The position numbers and the translations under genes are program-made. The notes beneath the pieces were generated by a model, which saw nothing but the letters and a program-made list of their open reading frames with translations, made no database searches and was not told the origin of the DNA. 64,000 bases of DNA. It comes from Setoptus koraiensis. Lineage: Eukaryota > Arthropoda. Positions 12,536-21,230 of this stretch are shown here, piece by piece; the stretch's first letter is position 1, and every line of letters starts with the position of its first letter. Location of the stretch: positions 19,840,001-19,904,000 of the forward strand of contig CM106585.1 of NCBI GenBank assembly GCA_048013815.1, given 5' to 3'.

Positions 12536-13597
12536 TCAATCTTGTGGAATTTCGTACATTTTCAAAATGGCTAGAGATTTGTATGCTGGCCCGGCTTTGA
12601 TTTCCATAGTTTTCACGAGAAAATCTAGCGCCTTTGGATCGTCTATTAAGTGAAGGAGGGCCTCACCGTCCATATCATTATCCCTGAATCTACTGAGTAC
12701 TTGTTGGCTAATATCCTTGTGTGTCGTTTCGAGGAAATCACACAAATCTTCTGGCTTTAGAGTTTTAATAAAAGATCGTTTCTCCCCATTAGTCAACTCC
12801 TTACAAGGTTTTTCAATACAAGGTTTTTCTTCTTGTACCTTCTCCTTTTCTTTCTCCTCTTTCACCTTTTCCTTTTCTTTCTCTTCTTTGACCTTCTCAG
12901 GTTCTGAACTTAGCGGCGGTGTGACAGCTTTTGGTTTCCTTTTTCCTTTCCTTTCTTCTTTCCTCCTTCTGAGCTTAGGTTGAGTAAGGAAGGGACCAGA
13001 GCTCTCATAGATAACAAGATCATCGATTAGGTGCGTTATGACTTTACGCGGAGTAGGTTGTACGGGTCGAGCTTGATTTGGCTGTAGTGGTTGATTTGTA
13101 GCTGGCTGTATATTGTTAGCTGGCTTCATATTTGTGGCTGGCTGTATATTGGTAGCTTGCTGCATATTGGTAGCTGGCTGTATATTGGTAGCTTGCTGCA
13201 TATTGGTAGTTTGCTGCATATTGGTAGCTTGCTGCATATTGGTAGTTTGCTGAATATTGGTAGCTCGCTGAATAGTGGTAGCAGCCTGCATATGGGTGGC
13301 CGGTTGTATATTGTTAGTTGGCTGTACATGGGTGGCCGGCTGTATGTTGGTACCAGGCTGTATATTGGTAGCCATAGATGGCATACCTTGCACCATTGGG
13401 ATCTGTTGATGGCCGAAAGCTTGTTGCATGGGAATACCTGAGATGACATTGGTCATTGCTTGTGATGGCTGTCCCATTATGGTCGACTGAATCTGGTGTT
13501 GGTGTTGTTGTTGGAGTTGCGCCTGCTGAGGTGTCAAGATACAATAAAATAACGACATTGTCCTAGGTACAATTGGCGTGGGCCTTTGTGGCTGCAT
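12536..13597 (-). CDS. SAM-domain protein with CSTF2-like, repeat-expanded linker
   Basis: Single frame of 353 residues from the ATG at 13597. The C-terminus (about 275-353) reads as a SAM domain: LKPEDLCDFLETTHKD, then DNDMDGEALLHLIDDP, then MEIKAGPAYKSLAILK. This resembles Polyhomeotic/L3MBTL-type SAM domains that mediate protein polymerisation. Before it lies a Lys/Glu-rich charged segment (EKVKEEKEKEKVKEEK). The N-terminal half is low complexity: a Gln/His-rich stretch, a segment (STIMGQPSQAMTNVISGIPM) that closely matches the hinge of CSTF2 encoded 4 kb away, and about 110 residues of imperfect TNIQPATNMQQA repeats. Residues MSLFYCILTPQ near the start read like translated intron (TTGACACCTCAG before CAGGCG), so a very short intron there or a different start is possible. 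Function unknown. Confidence 0.65.
   Translation of the reverse strand: MQPQRPTPIVPRTMSLFYCILTPQQAQLQQQHQHQIQSTIMGQPSQAMTNVISGIPMQQAFGHQQIPMVQGMPSMATNIQPGTNIQPATHVQPTNNIQPATHMQAATTIQRATNIQQTTNMQQATNMQQTTNMQQATNIQPATNMQQATNIQPATNMKPANNIQPATNQPLQPNQARPVQPTPRKVITHLIDDLVIYESSGPFLTQPKLRRRKEERKGKRKPKAVTPPLSSEPEKVKEEKEKEKVKEEKEKEKVQEEKPCIEKPCKELTNGEKRSFIKTLKPEDLCDFLETTHKDISQQVLSRFRDNDMDGEALLHLIDDPKALDFLVKTMEIKAGPAYKSLAILKMYEIPQD
13095..13385 (-). repeat. 18/36-bp coding minisatellite in the SAM-domain gene
   Basis: An array of about 16 imperfect 18-bp units with a 36-bp higher-order pattern, encoding alternations of TNIQPA and TNMQQA. Unit length is a multiple of three, so copy-number changes would not break the frame. 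Confidence 0.85.
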
Positions 13598-13694
13598 CCT
13601 CTGGCTATATTTTGATAGATATATTTATATTCTGATCAATTTATATATATTTCGATAAATATATTATGTAGTCGAATTATCTACAATAGCATTG

Positions 13695-14272
13695 TGTGTG
13701 ATCTCACTTCTACCCAACTTTCTGTGCGAGTTTTTGTGCACACAAAGCTCGAATTCGTGTTTGTGCTTACATTGATCAATATTGTGCGAGTGGCTGCCCT
13801 GGCTGCGCTTATGCATTGTTAAAGCATCTGAGTGGCCAGATTCAGACGCATCGCGCGAATATTTAAAAAGTGCACAATCGATTCTATGAATAGTAAAATA
13901 ATATCCACAGTAGAAGGATACGAACTCATACAAATCAGCGCTAATCCAAGGATTATACCCCCCTGTACGGACATTATGGCAAGATAGTTTCAGTGTTCTG
14001 TCAAAGTGCACAAGCAGAAAAAGACCAGTGTTCGTAACCATATTCATGTATGGATATCATTTTACTATTCACATAATTCAAATTCTCGCGCGATGTGACT
14101 AAGTCTGGCCATTCAGCCCGCTTTCACAATGCATTTTCATTATAAAACACAAGCGCAACCAGAGTAACAGCTCGCACAAGACCGATCAAAATATACGCAC
14201 ATACACGATTTTTAGCCTTGCGTGTACAACAACTCGCACAGAAAGTTGGAAAGAAGTGAGATTACACCCAGT
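13695..14272. repeat. Large imperfect palindrome in a divergent promoter
   Basis: The left arm (13695-13911) and right arm (14050-14272) are inverted copies of each other, around a spacer of about 138 bp. Matching blocks include CACTTCTACCCAACTTTCTG against its inverse near 14245, GTGCGAG words, a TGGCCAGATT block, a CATCGCGCGA block and an ATGAATAGTAAAAT block. I judge identity at roughly three quarters, with small indels. The palindrome fills the space between the divergent SAM-domain and EEIG1 genes. Its outer ends lie about 98 and 102 bp from the two start codons. It could be an inverted duplication of one promoter or an old foldback transposon. Confidence 0.8.
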
Positions 14273-14373
14273 TATATTATTATTATAAATATCTCTATCA
14301 CTACAATTACCTCACTAGAAAACATGTTTCATTGAAAGAAAAAAAAAATAGGCCAAACGAAATGTTATAGGAA

Positions 14374-15036
14374 ATGGCGAAAAAGAAATATAGATTCCAA
14401 GTTCATATTGAAATAGTTGAACTATCAAATGTTGCGCTCAAAAATGAATATATATTTATTAAGATTCGCCAAAAAAAAGGAAAATTTAACTACTTAACAT
14501 CCAAAGAAGAAGTTCAAGACCATAAAGTTGTATGGAGAGAAAAATTCAGTTTTGAATGTAAGACCACCGCTCCAGCATCGACAGGAGTCCTTGACGGATG
14601 TTACTTGAGATTCTCTATTAGGAAGGAAACACGTCATGGATTACAGAAGCTAGGTTATGTAGATATAAATTTAAGCGAATTTGCCGGTTGTGGCAAACAA
14701 AACTGCAAATACCTATTAGAAGGATATACCTCCTCAACAAGACTTGATAATTCGATTCTCAAATTCTTTATCGATATGCAATTAATTTCTGGTGATCCAC
14801 TATTCAAAAGGCACACGATCTCTAATGAGGATATAACTAATGAACAAATGATGGTCAATCAAACGTATCATCGGCCATGTCAGGATGGCATCAGGAACTC
14901 TCTGACACTGAACACACACACTGATTCGACGCGAGTAAACAATGATGTTGCTATCAATGAGATTATCGAACAAAATCTCAGATTTGCCTCAACCCAACCT
15001 CAGTCTCATAAGGGTCTAAGTCTACATGATATTTAG
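14374..15036 (+). CDS. EEIG1: EEIG1/FAM102-type NT-C2 domain protein
   Basis: Single exon of 220 residues starting at the ATG in MAKKKYRFQVHIEIVEL. Residues about 5-150 match the N-terminal C2 domain of the EEIG1/FAM102 family. Shared segments include EVQDHKVVWREKFSFECK, the GVLDGCYLRFSIRKE block, KLGYVDINLSEFAG, LLEGYTSSTRLDNSILK and SGDPLFK. NT-C2 domains bind membranes or act as protein-binding scaffolds; vertebrate EEIG1 was described as an oestrogen-induced adaptor. The family usually runs to about 300-390 residues with a Ser-rich tail. Here the tail after the C2 domain is only about 70 residues, so this is a short form or further exons are missed. It is transcribed away from the SAM-domain gene across the palindromic promoter. 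Confidence 0.85.
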   Translation: MAKKKYRFQVHIEIVELSNVALKNEYIFIKIRQKKGKFNYLTSKEEVQDHKVVWREKFSFECKTTAPASTGVLDGCYLRFSIRKETRHGLQKLGYVDINLSEFAGCGKQNCKYLLEGYTSSTRLDNSILKFFIDMQLISGDPLFKRHTISNEDITNEQMMVNQTYHRPCQDGIRNSLTLNTHTDSTRVNNDVAINEIIEQNLRFASTQPQSHKGLSLHDI

Positions 15037-15700
15037 CCAACTTTAAGATACAAAAACAAATTTGAAAATGAACAAATATAAAGATGCCTGTGTTGTTGAA
15101 CTGTTGTATTTATTATTTCTCACCTCTTAGTTGTCCATGATTGAAATCGCATACTTTTTATCTTTACTAGGAAAATTTTTTTGCCTTAGCACGATCGAAA
15201 ATGATTCAATGTCAACTCCGAATAGGCACGCCTTTATGATTTACACGAAGTACACGCGACGCGTGTTGTGCGACACGCCAGACTCTGGCGGCTAGAGTAG
15301 CAAAAAGGCGCCCCTCGATCGCGCACAGAGGGGTCCTATTCCTCTCCCCCCTTTCTCAGTTTACACATGAACGTACGCTTGGGGGTCGCAAGTATAACAT
15401 AAGTGATGTTATGCGATATAATTGCAGCTATATGACCTTGCAATTTATCCCCGCTATAAGATTCGCTACTGTGTAGTGCTTGTTCAGATTGTATCAAGCT
15501 GTGGTAGTAATGGTCGGCATCATCGCATTTTATATTATCGACCATTCATTATAGAAGAACGACAATAATCTCTTAGGAACTCCGCTGAAAGTCAAAGGAA
15601 AGAAGGGATAATCTCAAGGCTCAGAGCACCTTCACCATATAATCATATTGGAGGATAGATATCTCATAGGCACAATATTACAACCAAAATATCAAATTTA
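15037..15700. other. Intergenic spacer
   Basis: Spacer between EEIG1 and IDH3B. It contains a GC-rich patch (about 15240-15350) with short inverted words such as CGCCAGACTCTGGCG. No gene seen. Confidence 0.4.
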
Positions 15701-17040
15701 ATGTCTCGATCACTAATTAATTTTGCTCTGAAGAGCTTCCGTTCATGTAGGAATGGACATCGTTCATTATCTACCCATCAGAGAATTTGTAATCCTTTAA
15801 TGCAACAAGAATCCTCATCAGAGACTAGTCAAGTGTCGAGCAAACTAAGATGCACCCTCATACCAGGCGATGGGGTTGGCCCTGAGCTATGCCTAGCTGT
15901 AAAGAATGTCTTATCAGCCATCAGCGTGCCTATAGAGTTTGACGAATACTTTCTGAGGCGAGTTGACAGTACCTCTTCATGCCGTTTCTCATAAACCTTT
16001 CTTGCACATTCATATGATGTACTAACAAAAAATTACCTTCTACTATCTTGCAGCGAAATCAATCCATCTATGAGTGTGCCCTTGGAAACAGTTGTAGATT
16101 CCATCAAAGCTAACGGTATAGCTCTGAAGGGTATCCTGTCTTCACCAGCTACAAACCAGATCGGCGATATACAGACATTGAATATGCGGATACGAAAAGA
16201 ATTGGATCTTTTTGCCAATGTAGTGCATATAAGAAGTCTGCAAGGGTTTAAAACAAGGCATCCAAACTTGGACTTTTACGTCATCAGAGAACAAACGGAA
16301 GGTGAATATAGCTCACTGGAGCACGAAAGCGTGCCGGGAGTTGTGGAATGTCTAAAGATTATAACGGAACAAAAATCGCGCAGAATCGCCAAATTCGCTT
16401 TCGATTATGCGACAAAACACGGAAGGAAGAAGGTGACCGCGGTTCACAAAGCCAATATCATGAAACTGGGTGACGGTCTATTCTTAAGATGTTGCCAAGA
16501 GACTGCCAAGTTATATCCTCAAATAGAGTTCGAGTCCATGATTATAGATAATACATGCATGCAATTGGTTTCTAACCCCCAACAATTCGATGTTATGGTG
16601 ATGCCCAACTTATATGGAAGTATCATTGACAATCTATCAGCCGGTCTAGTTGGAGGTGCTGGTGTTGTTCCCGGAGCTAGCTATTCGTCAGAGTGTGTCA
16701 TCCACGAGCCAGTGAGTATCCACAGAAGCTAATTCTTACATATTAATTTGATTGTTTGCTAATCATTTTCAAACACTTTATTGAATGAACGCTTAAATAT
16801 CTATCATTACAGGGAGCGAGACACACTTATGGTCAAGCAGTGGGAAAGAATATAGCTAATCCAACAGCCATGTTCTTTTGTGCATCGAAAATGTTGCGCC
16901 ACGTCAATCTTCACGATTACGCAAAACTAGTCCAGACGGCTGTTGAAAAGGTTCTGTCTCACGGAAAAGTGAAAACAAGAGATTTGGGTGGATATGCTAG
17001 CACCACAGATTTCACCAAGGCTGTCATAGAGCAACTCTAA
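15701..17040 (+). CDS. IDH3B: Isocitrate dehydrogenase [NAD] subunit beta, mitochondrial
   Basis: Three exons, 15701-15957, 16054-16711 and 16813-17040, give 380 residues. IDH3B is the structural/regulatory beta subunit of the mitochondrial TCA-cycle enzyme that oxidises isocitrate to 2-oxoglutarate with NAD. The Arg/Ser-rich N-terminus ([18 protein letters not shown]) looks like a mitochondrial presequence. Family segments are [79 protein letters not shown] and [19 protein letters not shown], with a C-terminus [22 protein letters not shown] and the rest match beta better than gamma or alpha. Intron 1 only preserves the frame and the conserved FLSE junction if its donor is GC (CTGAG|GCGAGT) paired with a normal AG acceptor (TTGCAG). 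Intron 2 is GT-AG, phase 0. Confidence 0.95.
15958..16053 (+). other. GC-AG intron of IDH3B
   Basis: A 96-bp intron with donor GAG|GCGAGT and acceptor TTGCAG|CGA. The nearby GT dinucleotides at 15962 and 15969 put exon 2 out of frame. The GC donor joins codons to give [13 protein letters not shown], which aligns with the family's LSE. Confidence 0.85.
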
Positions 17041-17084
17041 TTACAATGGTAAAGCTTTATTATATTTAACGATTTACAAAAAAA

Positions 17085-18122
17085 TTAGCCCATACCTCCT
17101 TGGGCTCTTATTTGCTCTCTCAATATTAAAACCTTCTGTTGCTGATCATATGGCAATAAGGATATCTGTTCATTGGTCATTTGTAGAACCTGCATTAGCA
17201 ACTCCGCTTTCTGTTGATCGGATATCTGTTGGCTTGTAGAGGGTGCCGCTCTGCCTCTTGCCAGCCGAGGATCAGTTGTTGTAGGTTGTTGTGGGTTGGT
17301 ATGAACTGGCTGTACAGTGGTGGGCATAGTGTTGTACATGAAATTGGGAGCAATGTGTTGGGCAGGCATAGGCACCTGCATAGGCATAGTTTGAGGGGCG
17401 ATAGGTTGTTGCATTGGAATACTCGTGATGACATTTGCTGGTTGCATGATGGTTCCAGCTTGTATAAATGTTGCTACAGGTATTTGTTGGGCCATTTGCT
17501 TGTGCAATATATTCATGGCGGTTTGAGGGTCTATAGATCTCATGACAACAAGGGCCTGCAGCAGTGCATAAACCAATTGCGGATTTTGCACAAGCATTGC
17601 TCTGGCTTCATTTGGATTATTCTGAATTGATTCCTTCATTTGTTTGGCCAGCTCGAACATTTGCTCTGGTGGCAAACTGGCAACAACCTTACTTATGGCC
17701 TCGGGAGCTTTATCTGGCTCTACCTCGTTGCTGTGGGGTGTTTCATGAAATGGTGCAGGCCCAGGGTTTGTGTTCATCGTGATTGATCCACCACTACCAG
17801 TTGGTTGGCTTACATTAGGTATTGTATTTTTTAGCTCTTCCTCGCGACCACGCACATCGGATGCACTATCAACTCTTAGTTGTCTGCCATTGATATCGTA
17901 CCCGTTTAAATTCCTGATTGCGCTAGCTGCCGTTTCTTGGTCTTTATATTCACAAAAACCATAGCCTTTTGGTTTGCCGGTTTCGCGATCATAGACCAAT
18001 CTGAAGCTCACGACCGGTCCCACGGTGGTGAAGATTTCTCTTAGTTTCTCCTCTGTGGCATCATATGGAATATTTCCGACAAATACATTCCTGAGAGGTC
18101 GATCAGCTTGCTGTTGAGCCAT
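17085..18122 (-). CDS. CSTF2: Cleavage stimulation factor subunit 2 (CstF-64)
   Basis: Single exon of 345 residues. CstF-64 binds GU-rich elements downstream of poly(A) sites and helps trigger 3'-end cleavage of nuclear pre-mRNA. An RRM fills residues about 11-90, with RNP2 NVFVGNI and RNP1 KGYGFCEY. The CSTF77/symplekin-binding hinge is at about 140-210 (VVASLPPEQMFELAKQMK and a PQLVYALLQALVVM block). The conserved C-terminal helix bundle that contacts Pcf11 is at about 300-340 (KAELLMQVLQMTNEQISLLP, then QQKVLILREQI). It is shorter than the human protein (577) because the Gly/Pro-rich region and the MEARA/G repeats are absent. The linker carries the segment shared with the neighbouring SAM-domain gene. 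It is convergent with IDH3B, with 44 bp between the two stop codons. Confidence 0.96.
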   Translation of the reverse strand: MAQQQADRPLRNVFVGNIPYDATEEKLREIFTTVGPVVSFRLVYDRETGKPKGYGFCEYKDQETAASAIRNLNGYDINGRQLRVDSASDVRGREEELKNTIPNVSQPTGSGGSITMNTNPGPAPFHETPHSNEVEPDKAPEAISKVVASLPPEQMFELAKQMKESIQNNPNEARAMLVQNPQLVYALLQALVVMRSIDPQTAMNILHKQMAQQIPVATFIQAGTIMQPANVITSIPMQQPIAPQTMPMQVPMPAQHIAPNFMYNTMPTTVQPVHTNPQQPTTTDPRLARGRAAPSTSQQISDQQKAELLMQVLQMTNEQISLLPYDQQQKVLILREQIRAQGGMG

Positions 18123-18560
18123 GATAGAATAGATATGGTGATAAATAATAGTAATAATAATAATGATGATAGTGAATGTAAATTATTTTAGGTGAAAGGC
18201 AAATGCTCATGGACAACGCTGCTATTTTGTCGCGTTTCTGGATGCTCCATACAAAGTGTAGCGGGGTACTTTTGAATTCTGTGCGGCAATAACCATTTTT
18301 CGGCACAGGATTGTTCATCGGACGGAGTCAGCGCCGATTCGCACCTTTCGGAGCGCCAAAATCTTCTCGTTGTGGCGAGAACTTGAACTATTTTTGTGTT
18401 GACACGGTGCATAATAAATAAATTATGTAACCTTGTTATCGTGCATTGCTGACACTAGAGACCCACCTGTATACCTTGCTATTGGATAAAACACATAGCC
18501 ACATCTTGATGCAAATATGAATCCACCCGTCGCAGCGAGAGAAGAAAAATCTCAGCTTCA
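18123..18560. other. CSTF2 upstream region
   Basis: Presumed promoter and 5' UTR of CSTF2, with a TAA/TGA-type trinucleotide run just upstream of the start (about 18140-18170). No other gene seen. Confidence 0.4.
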
Positions 18561-19163
18561 CTGAACAGAGCTACGGGCGGTTTTTCGAAACAGCAGCGAG
18601 AGAAACACGACAAGGCGAGGAATAAACTTTTTGTAAAAGAAGATTTGTCTACAGTTCTCGCGGTGATGGGGAGAACGTGCTCGAAATCTAATCGAAAGCA
18701 TGAGAAGTTTTCAGAGTCATGCAAGCACTCGTTTTCGAAAATTCTGATTTGTCAGGCGATCGGCTGTCAGCTAATCTTCCAACACCGAACTTATCAATCC
18801 TAATCCTGTTGCAATCCGGCGCGAAAACTGTGAAAACTTGTATGCAATTTGTAGCTATCACGCAATACAAATCATTCCAACAATGATGAGAGATCGATTA
18901 CTCGTTAAGTGTTCCTGCGTTTCATCAACAAGGCGAATAGGAGTTTCGGATGAGAAATGTTGGTCGTTCTTTGTGTGTGTCGTCCCACTGAAACCTAGAA
19001 AATCTAACAATTGATTTTCAGTGCGTTACAGAAACAACCCACTTAGCAATGGCGCATGATTCAAGTGAATCCGCAAGGCAAACGATCTTCACTGGAGAAG
19101 ATGTTTCAGCATCAAACCTTAGCTGATTCAATTATGCGTGGCTCACCAACTCAAGTACATCAA
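18561..19163 (+). repeat. Orphan copy of the receptor-array upstream spacer
   Basis: This stretch matches 21426-22232, the DNA just upstream of the first receptor gene, nearly base for base (roughly nine bases in ten), except for a deletion of about 200 bp near 18885. No receptor exon follows it here. The same motif, including AAAATTCTGATTTGTCAGGC and GCGCGAAAA, recurs upstream of the other receptor genes. It shows that the array once reached, or sent a copy, past the NATD1/HIT pair. Confidence 0.9.
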
Positions 19164-19667
19164 ATTTCCCCTGGAGCTGGACTCGATAGTAGAAAATATC
19201 TCTAAGCGACATTCAAATGACTAATCTATAATTGTCAGCTTATTAATAGATGAATAGCAACCGCAATCTAATAACAATAGCCAGGGAATCGCCAAGGAAC
19301 GCACCTAGGCTCAGGCTTCGCGAATGACATATGTGACGTCATATGTGACAGCTCTCCGTATGTCGCTCTAGCTCGAGCTACATACGAAGCTTGCGTTGAG
19401 CTCATTGCTGTTTAAATCGTTTGTTTACATCCGCGCGCCGTGTCTATCCATCTGCGCCTATGTGTATCCGCCGTCCATATAGTAGCCTGATGCACGAGCT
19501 GCATGCATAAGATGACGTTTATCTACACGAAAACTAGTGATTGTTTGCTCGGTCTGTGAGTCTGGCCAGGTGAGAAAACAGTGTGTGTATTGTTCAGCCA
19601 GAGTAGCAAGTCCAGTTGCTATTGATTGATAGAAACCATCCATAAACCGAAGACATCGCGGTGAGCC
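19164..19667. other. NATD1-like gene upstream region
   Basis: Non-coding spacer. It holds a short palindrome-like stretch of CATATGTGACGTCATATGTG type at about 19327-19348, which includes the CRE core TGACGTCA, and AGCTCGAGCT at about 19369. It is likely the promoter of the NATD1-like gene. Confidence 0.45.
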
Positions 19668-20827
19668 ATGAGCCTCATACAACAATTGGCCAGATTGCGT
19701 CTAACTAGCGGCGCTTTACGTAACCAGGTTGGCAGACAGTGCCTGTCTACTAGCAATCAACGTTTGCGCGCTAGAAATCGCGATGACAGCGATAACACTT
19801 GTAATACTGACAGGCCTCACACGACAAAAGCCAGAGATGAGCGTGTCACCAAGAGAAAAGAATCACCGAAAACGAACGACAGTGCTCTGAAGAAAAAACA
19901 AAATTCTTCGCCGAATAAATCCAAGTCGAGCCATATCTTCAAGCCTACCAACTATCAAGCTGGCTCTGGCCCCGCCAGGGCACTTCATTCGGCCGGAGAC
20001 ATAACGAAAAGTTTCGACAATATCAAAGCCTCCGATACTGAGGGTGGAATAGTATCTGGTCGCAGACAGGCACCACCAGAGGGCCATTTAGCTGGCAGTG
20101 GCAGTTCAGTTTTAGATGCTGTCAAACTAACTGGACATAATATTATGGATAAAATGAGTAAGGCGAGCGAAAAAACAATCGAGGCCGGCCACAATTTAGC
20201 AGATCAAGCCAAAAATGCTATGGGCATGCACTCAACCAGGAGGCCATTCGACATAGCAGCATTGGAGGCAAAACACGAGCCCCAACTGAACAGATTCTCG
20301 ATAAGATTAAACGATAACAACAACGAAGAGGCCGTGTTGCAATACAGAAAAACAGGCGACCACAGCATTGATTATTATCACACTGAGGTGCCCTCGAATT
20401 ATCGTGGCAATGGCATAGGTTCAATCTTGGCAAGAGTAGGTACACCACAGTCCATCGTTTATGACAACAGTATCTTCAAACAACAATGTCAACACCATAG
20501 TTAGATAATATTATCCTCTTACTTTCCCATTCCTTTTCTATCGTGTTTAGGCTGCCTTCGATCACGCGGCTGATAATCATCTGAGAATGAGGCTGTCGTG
20601 CTCGTATCTTCAGGTTAGTATCTACTGTATTTTTGTTTCAAACCTATTCCATAACAGCTGATCAACGTTATCAATTTGCCCTTATTCCTGTGAAAATATA
20701 CGCTGAATTCATGCACAATCCATTTCGTCTCTTTTATGCCATATTATCCTGACAAATTTCGTTTCGTTAGGATTATTTGAACAAGAATCCGTCAGAAAAA
20801 TACAATAGAATTGTTTTGGACCGCTAG
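19668..20827 (+). CDS. NATD1: NATD1-like GNAT-fold N-acetyltransferase domain protein
   Basis: Three exons, 19668-20435, 20551-20613 and 20771-20827, all phase 0, give 295 residues. The C-terminal 80 or so residues match the small NATD1/GTLF3B acetyltransferase-like domain: FSIRLNDNNNEEAVLQY, then YHTEVPSNYRGNGIGSILAR, then exon 2 AAFDHAADNHLRMRLSCSYL and exon 3 DYLNKNPSEKYNRIVL. RGNGIGS is the acetyl-CoA-binding loop. NATD1 is usually only about 110 residues. Here it carries an extension of about 200 residues. That extension starts with an Arg/Ser-rich segment that looks like a mitochondrial presequence (MSLIQQLARLRLTSGALRNQ). It continues with a Lys-rich disordered stretch and an amphipathic, LEA-like helix (MDKMSKASEKTIEAGHNLAD). 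The substrate is unknown. It lies between direct repeats of the receptor-array spacer. Confidence 0.85.
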
Positions 20828-20978
20828 ACAAGTACACATTCTGCATTAGAACGTTGGGCCTTCGAAAGACTGTTTGACTCTCGACATCACTGGTGATGTT
20901 TGTGATTTTTTTTTTGTATTAAGAAAAATATCTCACGTTGAAAATAAATTCGATCTTACCGATCAGAATTATGACGTC

Positions 20979-21230
20979 TCAACCAGCATCACGATTGGCT
21001 TGCCTCTTTAGTATTTCGAGCATCTTTCCCTTGGCATTTTTGTCTGCATTCATATTCCTCAATTCATCCTCGACACAATCCTTGTAGAATGACTCGGTAC
21101 AACCAGAATGGGCCTGCTTTTTGTAACAATCCAACGAACAGTATCTCCTATTACATCTGGGACACTGATATTTGGCTGGGTTCTTTGGTTCATCACAAAA
21201 AGCGCATTTGTTGCTGGTGGCTAGATCCAT
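20979..21230 (-). CDS. Small HIT-type zinc finger protein (ZNHIT2-like)
   Basis: 83 residues from the ATG at 21230; the upstream in-frame start is only TTG. The N-terminal half is a HIT zinc finger: CAFCDEPKNPAKYQCPRC, then YCSLDCYKKQAHSGC, with the paired Cys ligands in the usual order. It is followed by SFYKDCVEDELRNM, which resembles the segment after the finger in ZNHIT2, an R2TP/U5 snRNP assembly factor. ZNHIT2 proteins are much longer, so this is a minimal or truncated relative, or later exons are missed. On this strand only 151 bp separate its stop from the end of the NATD1-like gene. Other HIT proteins (ZNHIT3, BCD1) remain possible. Confidence 0.7.
   Translation of the reverse strand: MDLATSNKCAFCDEPKNPAKYQCPRCNRRYCSLDCYKKQAHSGCTESFYKDCVEDELRNMNADKNAKGKMLEILKRQANRDAG

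Noticed and set aside
13664-14047. 127-residue minus-strand frame
   Set aside because: It lies inside the palindromic promoter, has no family resemblance and overlaps the repeat arm.
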